Shown here: piece after piece, positions 5,761-11,081 of the stretch
How the letters are laid out: every line of letters starts with the position of its first letter
Numbering within the stretch: position 1 is the stretch's first letter
NCBI GenBank assembly: GCA_023427545.1
Contig: JAEZBF010000344.1
Coordinates: forward strand, 1 to 11,081
Source: Pseudomonadota bacterium
GTDB lineage: Bacteria > Pseudomonadota > Alphaproteobacteria > Rhizobiales > Devosiaceae
DNA length: 11,081 nucleotides
Direction: 5' to 3'
Made by a program: the position numbers and the translations under genes
The notes under the pieces: model-generated
Database searches by the model: none
What the model was told of the DNA's origin: nothing
Seen by the model: the letters and a program-made list of their open reading frames with translations, nothing else

Positions 5761-7239
5761 TCACGCCCAGTTCACGTACATGGTCTTCTTGCGCAGGTAC
5801 CCGTCGAACCCATACTTCCCGTCTTCCCCGCCCAACCCCGCCTGCCCCCAGCCGGTATGGAAACCCTGGATCAGCTCGCCGTTGGTGCGGTTGAAGTAGA
5901 TTTCGCCGAACTCCAGCCCGTCCACGAGCCGCATCAGCCGCTTCAGATTCTGCGTGTAAACATATGCTGATAGCCCGTACTCGCTGTCGTTCGCGAGCCG
6001 CAGCGCCTCCTCGAAATCGGAGACGCGCAGCACCGGCACGACCGGTCCGAAAATCTCCTGCTGCATCGCCGGCGAATTGTTGTCGCGCAGCGCCAGAACG
6101 GGCGGCGCATACCAGTGCCCCTTGGCGTAGGCGCCGTCCTTCAGCGGTCCGCCCTCGAGGAGAACCTCGGCCCCCGCCGCTACGCTCTCGCGCACGATCC
6201 CCGCGACCTTGTCCACCTCCGGTCCGCTGATCTTGGGCCCCATGTCCGGGTTCCCCAGCGGGTCCCCGATCGTCAGCCCCCGCGCCCGCGCCACGAACTT
6301 CTCGACGAATTCGTCCGCAATTTTTTCGTGCACATACATCCGCTCGTTGCACGTGCAGATCTGCCCGCAATTTGTAAATCTGGCGGTAATCGCGCTCTCG
6401 ACTGCAGCGTCGATATCGGCATCATCCATGACGATAAATGGCGCTTTACCGCCGAGTTCCAAGCGGATGACTTTGATCCGGTCCGCACCCGCCCGATAGA
6501 TTTCTTTCCCCGCACGAGTACTGCCCGTCATCGTGATCAGGTCGGAGAGCGGCGAAGTCACCAGCGCCTCGCCAACGGAGCGCCCCAGCCCGGTGACGAC
6601 GTTGAACACCCCCGGTGGGAAGCCGACCTGCTCCGCCAGCGCCGCGATCGCGAGCCCCGAGATCGGAGTGAACTCGTGCCCCTTGAGCACGAACGTATTG
6701 CCCGCAACCAGCGCCGGCCCGGCCTTCCGCGCCGCCAGCGCCGACGGATAGTTCCAGGCCGTCAGCCCCACCACCACGCCATGCGGAACGCGCCGGATCC
6801 ACACCTCCTCGTTCGGTGCATCGGAGGGGAAGATATCGCCTTCGATCCGCCGCGCATTCTCGGCCGCATAGCGCAGGAAGGTCTCGGTCGCGCCGATCTC
6901 GCCCATTGCCTGGCTGAGCGGCTTGCCCTGCTCGGCAACGACGATCCGCGCCAGCACGCCATCGTTCGCCCGCACCGCGTCCGCCAGTGCCGAAACCAGC
7001 CGCCCGCGCTCGATCGCCGGCAGCGCCGCCCAGGCCGGCTGCGCCCGCTTCGCGGCGTCGAGGGCGGCGTGCGCATCCTCGACGCCGCCCTGGGGCACCG
7101 TCGCGATCACCGCCTCGTTCGCGGGGTTCTCGACCTCCGTCTGCCCCTCCGCCGCGCCCCGTGTCCAGCGTCCGTCGATGAACATCTCGCCGCGAGCAAT
7201 GCCGCCGCCAGTCAGCCCCGCGAGCAATTCCTGCAGCAC
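5761..7239 (-). CDS. NAD(P)-dependent aldehyde dehydrogenase, AldA-like
   Basis: A 492-residue member of the aldehyde dehydrogenase superfamily, oxidising an aldehyde to its acid in the cytoplasm. Residues seen: oxyanion Asn163 (LTAWNYPS), cofactor-loop Lys186 and Glu189 in LKGHEFTP, MTGSTRAGKEI of the nucleotide fold, general base Glu261 (LELGGKAP) and nucleophile Cys295 (NCGQICTCNERMY); Glu and Cys are 34 apart as usual. The C-terminal GFHTGWGQAGLGGEDGKYG resembles E. coli AldA (lactaldehyde/glycolaldehyde dehydrogenase). KGHE replaces the usual KPSE-type loop; the retained Glu is usual in NAD-preferring members. The start is set at GTG 7239 because AAAGGAGG (7253-7246) is 6 bases from it but directly abuts the GTG at 7245. 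The stop is followed at once by the racemase-like gene. Transcription probably starts in the divergent region shared with the GntR-family regulator. The substrate is probably a sugar aldehyde or a pathway lactaldehyde. Confidence 0.9.
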   Translation of the reverse strand: MLQELLAGLTGGGIARGEMFIDGRWTRGAAEGQTEVENPANEAVIATVPQGGVEDAHAALDAAKRAQPAWAALPAIERGRLVSALADAVRANDGVLARIVVAEQGKPLSQAMGEIGATETFLRYAAENARRIEGDIFPSDAPNEEVWIRRVPHGVVVGLTAWNYPSALAARKAGPALVAGNTFVLKGHEFTPISGLAIAALAEQVGFPPGVFNVVTGLGRSVGEALVTSPLSDLITMTGSTRAGKEIYRAGADRIKVIRLELGGKAPFIVMDDADIDAAVESAITARFTNCGQICTCNERMYVHEKIADEFVEKFVARARGLTIGDPLGNPDMGPKISGPEVDKVAGIVRESVAAGAEVLLEGGPLKDGAYAKGHWYAPPVLALRDNNSPAMQQEIFGPVVPVLRVSDFEEALRLANDSEYGLSAYVYTQNLKRLMRLVDGLEFGEIYFNRTNGELIQGFHTGWGQAGLGGEDGKYGFDGYLRKKTMYVNWA

Positions 7240-7245
7240 CAGCAC

Positions 7246-7253
7246 CCTCCTTT
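7246..7253 (-). promoter_or_regulatory. Ribosome binding site that sets the aldehyde dehydrogenase start
   Basis: On the - strand this reads AAAGGAGG, a near-perfect anti-16S match. It touches the upstream GTG (7245) with no spacer but sits 6 bases before the GTG at 7239, so 7239 is the better start. Confidence 0.75.
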
Positions 7254-7263
7254 GGTCGGACGA
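7253..7263. promoter_or_regulatory. FadR-type operator-like site 1 (TGGTCGGACGA)
   Basis: Matches the FadR-subfamily consensus TNGTNNNACNA at all fixed positions. It differs from site 2 only at the centre and one outer base. It overlaps the edge of the aldehyde dehydrogenase ribosome site, downstream of that gene's likely promoter, a repressing position. Binding by the adjacent GntR-family protein is inferred. Confidence 0.5.
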
Positions 7264-7272
7264 CAGACCGCA

Positions 7273-7300
7273 AACATCCGAACTTGGCTCGGCGAGTCAA
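7273..7300 (-). promoter_or_regulatory. Possible sigma-70 promoter for the aldehyde dehydrogenase operon
   Basis: On the - strand TTGACT (7300-7295) matches the -35 consensus in five of six bases. A 16-base spacer leads to GATGTT (7278-7273), a weak -10 with three matches. It lies between two operator-like sites. The -10 is poor, so this is tentative. Confidence 0.35.
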
Positions 7301-7315
7301 CCGTTCCGGTGATTT

Positions 7316-7326
7316 TGGTCCGACCA
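7316..7326. promoter_or_regulatory. FadR-type operator-like site 2 (TGGTCCGACCA)
   Basis: A perfect 5+1+5 palindrome matching the FadR-subfamily consensus TNGTNNNACNA. It is near the middle of the divergent gap, about 15 bases upstream of the possible -35 of the - strand operon and 68 bases upstream of the regulator's start. It is the best candidate for autoregulation and for control of both transcripts. Confidence 0.6.
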
Positions 7327-7355
7327 GATGCATTTCGTTGTTGCGCTCTCGTCGG

Positions 7356-7371
7356 ATTTGTCGGATCAAAT
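7356..7371. promoter_or_regulatory. Third operator-like inverted repeat (ATTTG-TCGGAT-CAAAT)
   Basis: Perfect 5-bp arms 7356-7360 and 7367-7371. The core TTGTCGGATCA (7359-7369) matches TNGTNNNACNA with one mismatch (T for C at position 9). It lies 22 bases upstream of the regulator's GTG, a fitting position for repression of the regulator operon. Confidence 0.4.
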
Positions 7372-7393
7372 CACAGCATGAAGGAGGAGCCTG

Positions 7394-8155
7394 GTGCTGG
7401 ACGAGACTGCCGACCCGCAGACCGTAACCCTGGCGCGTGCGCCCTCCCGGGCCGCCGATGCCGTCGTTGCGCGCTTGGAGTCGCGGATCGCTGCCGGTGA
7501 GCTCGCCGATGGCAGCTACCTGCCTGTCGAGCGCGAGCTGATGGCAGAGTACGGCATCAGCCGCACCGTCGTGCGCGAGGCGATCGCGCGGCTGGCAAGC
7601 CGCGGCCTGATCGAGGCGCGCCCGCGTTTCCGCCCCGTCGTTCGGCGTCCGGGCTACGACGCCGCGCTCTCGGCGCTGGGGGGCGTGGTCAGCCACCTGC
7701 TCGCCCAGAACACCGGGGTAAAGAACCTCTATGACGTGCGGGTCTTCCTTGAGGCGGCTCTGGTCCGGCACGCCGCACTGCATGCCCGCAAGGACGACAT
7801 CGTCGCCCTCCGGGCCGCCCTCGACGCCAACGAGCGCGCCATTCCGGACTCGGCCCGCTTCTACGCCACCGACACCGCCTTCCACGCCGTGCTCTACGAC
7901 GTTCCCGGTAACCCGGTGATGCCGTCGATCCACCGGGCTTTCACCTCCTGGCTCTCGCCGCACTGGGATCGCATGCTGCGTTCTCCCGAGCGCAACCGCG
8001 TCAATTACCTCAGCCACCGCGAGATCTTTGCAGCCATCGTCGACCGCGATCCCGACGCTGCCGAGCGTGCGCTGCAGAGCCACCTGTCGGCCGCCTGGGA
8101 ATACGTCCGCGGCACCTTCAGCGCCGATCCGGCACCCGCAATGGACGAACGCTGA
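7394..8155 (+). CDS. GntR-family transcriptional regulator, FadR subfamily with FCD domain
   Basis: A 253-residue DNA-binding regulator. The N-terminal winged helix-turn-helix spans roughly residues 15-80, with LPVERELMAEYGISRTVVRE followed by LASRGLIEARPRFRPVVR. The C-terminal all-helical FCD ligand domain (about 95-235) has the metal-binding quartet Asp160 and His164 (DTAFH), His208 (YLSHREIF) and His230 (LQSHLSAAW). FCD proteins of this type usually sense sugar acids or other carboxylates through the bound metal. The start is GTG 7394, with AAGGAGG at 7381-7387 and a 6-base spacer. It is divergent from the aldehyde dehydrogenase/racemase-like pair and two bases ahead of the GMC oxidoreductase gene. 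Three FadR-type operator-like sites in the shared 148-base gap suggest it controls both directions, including itself, with an aldonate or similar acid as the likely effector (inference). Confidence 0.92.
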   Translation: MLDETADPQTVTLARAPSRAADAVVARLESRIAAGELADGSYLPVERELMAEYGISRTVVREAIARLASRGLIEARPRFRPVVRRPGYDAALSALGGVVSHLLAQNTGVKNLYDVRVFLEAALVRHAALHARKDDIVALRAALDANERAIPDSARFYATDTAFHAVLYDVPGNPVMPSIHRAFTSWLSPHWDRMLRSPERNRVNYLSHREIFAAIVDRDPDAAERALQSHLSAAWEYVRGTFSADPAPAMDER

Positions 8156-8157
8156 AC

Positions 8158-9858
8158 ATGGCCGAAACCTACGATCATATCGTTGTCGGTGGCGGCGCTG
8201 CGGGTTGCGTTGCCGCCGCGCGACTGGTGCAGGCGGGACGCCGCGTGCTGCTGCTCGAAGCCGGGCACTCGCACCATCATCCGCTCCTCGACATGCCGCC
8301 GGGCATCTTCAAGATGATCAACGGCAGCAAGTTCATGCGGTACCACACCACGCCGCCACAGGAGCATCTGGACGGCCGGCAGCACGACATCAGCCAGGGC
8401 AATGTGCTCGGCGGCGGCACCTCGGTGAACGCGCAGGTCTACATGCGCGGCCGCCCCTCGGACTACAACGAGTGGGACGCCCTGCTGCGCGGCAGCAATG
8501 CCGGCGTCCGCTGGGATTGGGATCACGTCCTGCCGCATTTCCGGGGCATGGAGGGCAACAACCGCCTCTACGACGAGCGCCATGGCGCCGACGGCCCGCT
8601 GCTCGTCTCCGACCCCGGCCATATCGACGACGTCTCGCGCTGGTTCGTCCAGACCATGCAGGGCCTCGGCGTTCCGCTGACGCACGATTTCAACGGCCCG
8701 CAGCAGCGCGGCGTCGGCTTCTACCAGTTCATGAATCGCCGCGGAAAACGCAGCAGCGCCGCCTATGCCTTCATCGAGCCGCTGATGAAGGACCCCCGGC
8801 TTTCCCTCAAGCTGCGCGCCGAAGTCAGTCGCATCATCGTCGAGAACGAGCGCGCCACCGGCGTCGTCTACCGCCTAGCGGGCGGCGCCGAGCAGACCGC
8901 ATACGCCAGCGGCGACATCATCGTTTCATCGGGGGCACTGGTAACCCCTAAGCTGCTGATGCTCTCAGGCATCGGCCCTGCCGATGAGCTCCGCCAGCAC
9001 GGCATCGATGTCGTTGCCGATCTCCCTGGCGTCGGCCAGAACCTCATGGATCACCCGGAGGTACCGATCCTTTCCGCCGCCAACGGACCCTACGGCTACT
9101 ACACCCACACCGATGGCTGGCGCATGATCATGCACGGCATCCAGTTCAAGGTGTTCGGCACCGGGGTGATCACTTCCGCTGGCGTCGAAGCGGGCGCCTT
9201 CGTCAACCCGACTGATCCCGAGGCCGAGCCGAGCATCCAGGCCTTTTGCGTGCCCTTCGTCTATCTCGATCGCGACCTCCTCAAGCTGATCAAGCCGACC
9301 TACGGCGTGACCATCACGACCGTGGTGACCAAGCCGAAGTCGCGCGGCTTCGTGAAGCTGCGCTCGTCCAACCCGGCGGACATGCCGGTGGTTTCGCCGC
9401 ACCTGCTCAAGCACCCCGACGACATGGCCACCATGATCGCCGGCCAGCGCTTCTTCCTGCGCGCGCTGCAGAACCCGCCGCTCGGTAACCGTATCGATCG
9501 CATCCTGCGGCCCGATCCGGCAGACCTCGGCGATGAGGCGCTCGCCGCCCACTGCCGCAAGATGGTCAAGACCAACTATCACCCGGCCGGCACCGCTCGC
9601 ATGGGCGCGGACGGCGACCGCATGGCGGTGCTCGATGCCGCCATGCGCGTGCGCGGCATCGACAACCTGCGGGTCGCCGACATGTCGGCCTGTCCCAACA
9701 TCAATGCCGGCAACACGGCCGCGCCAGCCATGATGCTGGGCGACCGTTGCGCGGATTTCGTCTTGGGCATCGAAGGCAACACCTCCGATGCCCTGCGCGG
9801 GGGCGCGGGGACGGGGGAGCGGGCGGGCTCCCCCAGTCGCGTTGCCGCACTCAACTGA
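8158..9858 (+). CDS. GMC-family FAD-dependent oxidoreductase (choline dehydrogenase-like)
   Basis: A 566-residue flavoprotein that oxidises an alcohol or sugar hydroxyl. The FAD-binding start is YDHIVVGGGAAG (Gly11-x-Gly13-x-x-Gly16) with the LLLEAG strand end. GMC signature 1 is around residues 81-98 (GNVLGGGTSVNAQVYMRG) and signature 2 is SGALVTPKLLMLSGIGPADE. The catalytic pair is His475 (YHPAGTARMG) and Asn519 (NAGNTAAPAMM), 44 apart as in choline oxidase. There is no signal peptide or membrane segment at the N-terminus, so it is probably cytoplasmic. ATG 8158 begins two bases after the regulator's stop; the ribosome site is weak, so translational coupling is likely. The last 30 or so residues (from about NTSDALRGGAGTGERAG) are a low-complexity tail encoded by a very G-rich stretch. 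Substrate unknown; choline is unlikely given the sugar context, and a sugar or polyol is inferred. Confidence 0.9.
   Translation: MAETYDHIVVGGGAAGCVAAARLVQAGRRVLLLEAGHSHHHPLLDMPPGIFKMINGSKFMRYHTTPPQEHLDGRQHDISQGNVLGGGTSVNAQVYMRGRPSDYNEWDALLRGSNAGVRWDWDHVLPHFRGMEGNNRLYDERHGADGPLLVSDPGHIDDVSRWFVQTMQGLGVPLTHDFNGPQQRGVGFYQFMNRRGKRSSAAYAFIEPLMKDPRLSLKLRAEVSRIIVENERATGVVYRLAGGAEQTAYASGDIIVSSGALVTPKLLMLSGIGPADELRQHGIDVVADLPGVGQNLMDHPEVPILSAANGPYGYYTHTDGWRMIMHGIQFKVFGTGVITSAGVEAGAFVNPTDPEAEPSIQAFCVPFVYLDRDLLKLIKPTYGVTITTVVTKPKSRGFVKLRSSNPADMPVVSPHLLKHPDDMATMIAGQRFFLRALQNPPLGNRIDRILRPDPADLGDEALAAHCRKMVKTNYHPAGTARMGADGDRMAVLDAAMRVRGIDNLRVADMSACPNINAGNTAAPAMMLGDRCADFVLGIEGNTSDALRGGAGTGERAGSPSRVAALN
9799..9834 (+). 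other. G-run cluster and GC hairpin in the 3' end of the GMC gene
   Basis: Five G-runs (9799-9803, 9807-9810, 9813-9817, 9821-9823, 9825-9827), separated by 1 to 3 bases, satisfy the G-quadruplex pattern on the coding strand. The same bases form an 8-bp inverted repeat, 9813-9820 (GGGGGAGC) with 9827-9834 (GCTCCCCC), around a 6-base loop. The two folds are mutually exclusive. They precede the stop by about 25 bases and the binding-protein gene by about 180. Confidence 0.5.
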
Positions 9859-10011
9859 GGAGAGGGCCAGTCCAAGCAAGAGGAGTACAGCCGGCCGGGC
9901 ATCACCCCGCCAAGAGGAGAGGCCACCCGGAGGTGGCTGCAAGGTGACTAGGCCCTTAGAGGGCCACCGACTATCCGGACCAACCACAAACCAAGTTTGG
10001 GAGGACTACCC
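9859..10011 (+). other. Leader region of the sugar-binding protein gene with two small hairpins
   Basis: This 153-base gap has no convincing coding frame. It contains GCCACC (9922-9927) pairing with GGTGGC (9932-9937) around a 4-base loop, and GGCCC (9951-9955) pairing with GGGCC (9961-9965) around TTAGA. It is purine-rich, with repeated AGGAG-like tracts (AGGAGAG near 9857, AGAGGAG near 9891, AGAGGAGAG near 9913). I found no clear promoter. Its length and structure suggest an own promoter or post-transcriptional control of the downstream gene. Confidence 0.35.
9999..10005 (+). promoter_or_regulatory. Ribosome binding site of the sugar-binding protein gene
   Basis: GGGAGGA six bases before ATG 10012. 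It supports that ATG over the in-frame TTG at 9997, which would place the ribosome site inside the coding frame. Confidence 0.7.
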
Positions 10012-10995
10012 ATGAACTTCAATCGCCGTCAGATGCTGATTGGCTCGGCTGCCGCCGCTGCGGCCGCGACGATGGCCCAGCGTGCCTTTGCCGCCGCGCC
10101 GCCGCTTGCCAAGAAGGACACCTACAAGGCTGGCTTCGCCCAGACCGAGTCCATCAACCCTTGGCGCTTGGCGCAGACCGCCAGCATGCAGGACGCAGCC
10201 AAGAAGCGCGGCTGGCAGCTGGTCTATACCGACGCCGCCGGTTCAGCCGCCAAGCAGGTGGCCGACGTCAACTCCATGATCGCCCAGCAGGTCGACATCA
10301 TCTTCCTCGCCCCGCGCGAAGAAAAGCCGCTGATCCCCGCGATCATGGCTGCCAAGCAGGCCGGTATTCCCGTCATCCTGCTTGACCGCAACGTCGACCA
10401 GTCGCTCGCCAAGCCTGGCGAGGATTACGTCACCTTCATCGGCTCGAACTTCATTGAGGAAGGTCAGCGCGTCGCCGAGTATCTCGTGGGCATGAATGGC
10501 GACAAGAAGATCATCATCGAGCTCGAAGGCACCGTAGGCTCGTCGCCGGCTAATGACCGCAAGAAGGGCTTCGACGACGTCATCGCCCAGCATTCCGACT
10601 ACAAGATCGTCGCCAGCCAGTCGGGCGACTTCGCCCGCGACAAGGGCCGTCAGGTCGCGGAAACCCTGCTCCAGGCGCACCCTGACGCGAACGTGATCTA
10701 TGCCCACAACGACGAGATGGCGATCGGCGCCATCGCCGCCCTCGAAGCTGCGGGCAAGACCGCTGGCCGCGATGGCGTTTTGGTGTTCTCGATCGACGGC
10801 GGCAAGGAAGCCGTCCAACTCGTCGTCGACGGCAAGATCGAAGCGGTGGTCGAGTGCAACCCGCGCTTTGGACCCAAGGCGTTCGACACCGCGATGGCTT
10901 ACGCCAACGGCGAGAGCATCCCGGCGACCATCATCAACCCCGACCAGATGTACACGCCGGAAAACGCCAAGGAACTGCTTCCGACCGCGTACTGA
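10012..10995 (+). CDS. ytfQ: Periplasmic sugar-binding protein of an ABC transporter (YtfQ-like)
   Basis: A 327-residue type I periplasmic binding protein of the RbsB/YtfQ group, which captures a monosaccharide (YtfQ binds galactofuranose) and delivers it to a YtfR/T-type ABC permease. The N-terminus has a twin-arginine-like export signal, NRRQML at residues 4-9, an alanine-rich core at 12-19, and a likely cleavage after AFA near residue 27. Mature-domain motifs matching YtfQ are GFAQTESINPWR, LDRNVD, ELEGTVGSSPANDRKKGF, SQSGDFARDKG, YAHNDEMAIGAI and FSIDGG. Length fits the family. The start is fixed by GGGAGGA six bases upstream. It follows the GMC gene after 153 bases and is followed by a strong hairpin and a new start at 11071, probably the ATPase gene. 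Galactofuranose specificity cannot be assumed; pentoses and other hexoses or their acids are possible. Confidence 0.92.
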   Translation: MNFNRRQMLIGSAAAAAAATMAQRAFAAAPPLAKKDTYKAGFAQTESINPWRLAQTASMQDAAKKRGWQLVYTDAAGSAAKQVADVNSMIAQQVDIIFLAPREEKPLIPAIMAAKQAGIPVILLDRNVDQSLAKPGEDYVTFIGSNFIEEGQRVAEYLVGMNGDKKIIIELEGTVGSSPANDRKKGFDDVIAQHSDYKIVASQSGDFARDKGRQVAETLLQAHPDANVIYAHNDEMAIGAIAALEAAGKTAGRDGVLVFSIDGGKEAVQLVVDGKIEAVVECNPRFGPKAFDTAMAYANGESIPATIINPDQMYTPENAKELLPTAY

Positions 10996-11006
10996 TCGTA
11001 GATCGA

Positions 11007-11040
11007 GAAAGCCGCCCGCGTGGACCGGCGGGCGGCTTTC
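11007..11040 (+). terminator. Strong intercistronic hairpin after the binding-protein gene
   Basis: A perfect 13-bp stem pairs 11007-11019 (GAAAGCCGCCCGC) with 11028-11040 (GCGGGCGGCTTTC) around an 8-base loop, 11 bases after the stop. The only U-rich part is the stem's own TTT, so termination is probably partial. In ABC operons such hairpins commonly protect the binding-protein mRNA and lower expression of downstream transporter subunits; here that role is inferred. Confidence 0.65.
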
Positions 11041-11070
11041 GCTATCCAGCCCACCGGGGGAGATCACCAG

Positions 11071-11081
11071 ATGGACGACGG
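11071..11081 (+). CDS. Start of a downstream gene, probably the sugar ABC transporter ATPase (truncated by window edge)
   Basis: ATG at 11071 follows GGGGGAGA (11056-11063) with a 7-base spacer, a good ribosome site, and the frame reads Met-Asp-Asp before the window ends. In YtfQ-type operons the ATP-binding subunit usually follows the binding protein. The identity is inferred from context only, since nothing of the protein is visible. Confidence 0.5.

Noticed and set aside
4649..6370. A 573-residue - strand frame that would fuse extra sequence to the racemase-like protein.
   Set aside because: The first 200 or so residues are an out-of-frame reading of the aldehyde dehydrogenase gene, arginine- and glycine-rich with no family motifs. 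Homology begins only at about 5749, so it is not a fusion.
6115..7500. Long + strand open frame (461 residues) opposite the aldehyde dehydrogenase and across the divergent gap.
   Set aside because: Arg/His/Pro-rich shadow; it crosses the control region and the regulator start, and has no motif.
6446..8083. Long - strand open frame (545 residues) spanning regulator, control region and dehydrogenase.
   Set aside because: Antisense to the regulator and out of frame with the dehydrogenase, with no domain; its length is explained by base composition.
8965..9987. - strand frame (340 residues) opposite the GMC gene.
   Set aside because: Shadow of a gene with intact GMC signatures and catalytic His/Asn.
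9788..10015. Small + strand frame (75 residues) bridging the GMC end and the leader.
   Set aside because: Overlaps the GMC 3' end in another frame, is low-complexity and has no ribosome site; treated as non-coding leader.
1..11081. Search for CRISPR arrays, tRNAs, insertion sequences, phage genes or defence systems.
   Set aside because: No regularly spaced direct repeats, no tRNA-like cloverleaf, no transposase or integrase motifs and no nuclease/toxin domains were seen. The window is a metabolic locus.

Overview
This is an 11,081-base, GC-rich window (roughly two-thirds G+C) from a bacterial chromosome. It most likely comes from an alphaproteobacterium, possibly Hyphomicrobiales (Devosia-like). 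The grounds are base composition, the RspA/ManD, NagA, GntR-FCD, GMC and YtfQ-type gene mix, and two intergenic palindromes resembling dispersed repeats common in alphaproteobacteria. The genus is a guess. The theme is carbohydrate and sugar-acid catabolism and uptake. I see no phage, IS, CRISPR, tRNA or rRNA, and no gene-free stretch above about 240 bases.

Layout. Four + strand genes come first: a 5'-truncated mannonate-dehydratase-like gene (1-941), a galactonate-dehydratase-like gene (1011-2165), an SIS-domain glucosamine-6-phosphate deaminase of NagB-II type (2402-3424), and nagA (3421-4575, start codon overlapping the previous stop). A nested palindromic repeat (2190-2300) separates the dehydratases from the amino-sugar pair. 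A second short palindrome (4601-4623) sits in the convergent gap after nagA. Next is a - strand pair: an AldA-like aldehyde dehydrogenase (7239 down to 5761) followed by a mandelate-racemase-subgroup enolase-superfamily enzyme (5749 down to 4649), about 12 bases apart or overlapping. A 148-base divergent control region with FadR-type operator-like sites separates this pair from a + strand run. That run is a GntR/FadR-family regulator (7394-8155), a GMC oxidoreductase (8158-9858), a YtfQ-like periplasmic sugar-binding protein (10012-10995), a strong hairpin (11007-11040), and the first codons of a further gene (11071 on), probably the transporter ATPase.

How the genes may work together (inference). 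The binding protein and the off-window transporter import a sugar. The GMC enzyme and the aldehyde dehydrogenase could oxidise sugar hydroxyl or aldehyde groups. Up to three enolase-superfamily enzymes would dehydrate or isomerise the resulting aldonates toward 2-keto-3-deoxy acids. NagA and NagB-II take N-acetylglucosamine-6-phosphate to fructose-6-phosphate. Together this fits breakdown of an oligosaccharide containing uronic acid and amino sugar, or another uncommon sugar, under a sugar-acid-responsive GntR regulator. The exact substrates cannot be read from the sequence. The main points for follow-up are the substrate of the aldehyde dehydrogenase/racemase-like pair, the operator set in the divergent region, and the structured non-coding elements.
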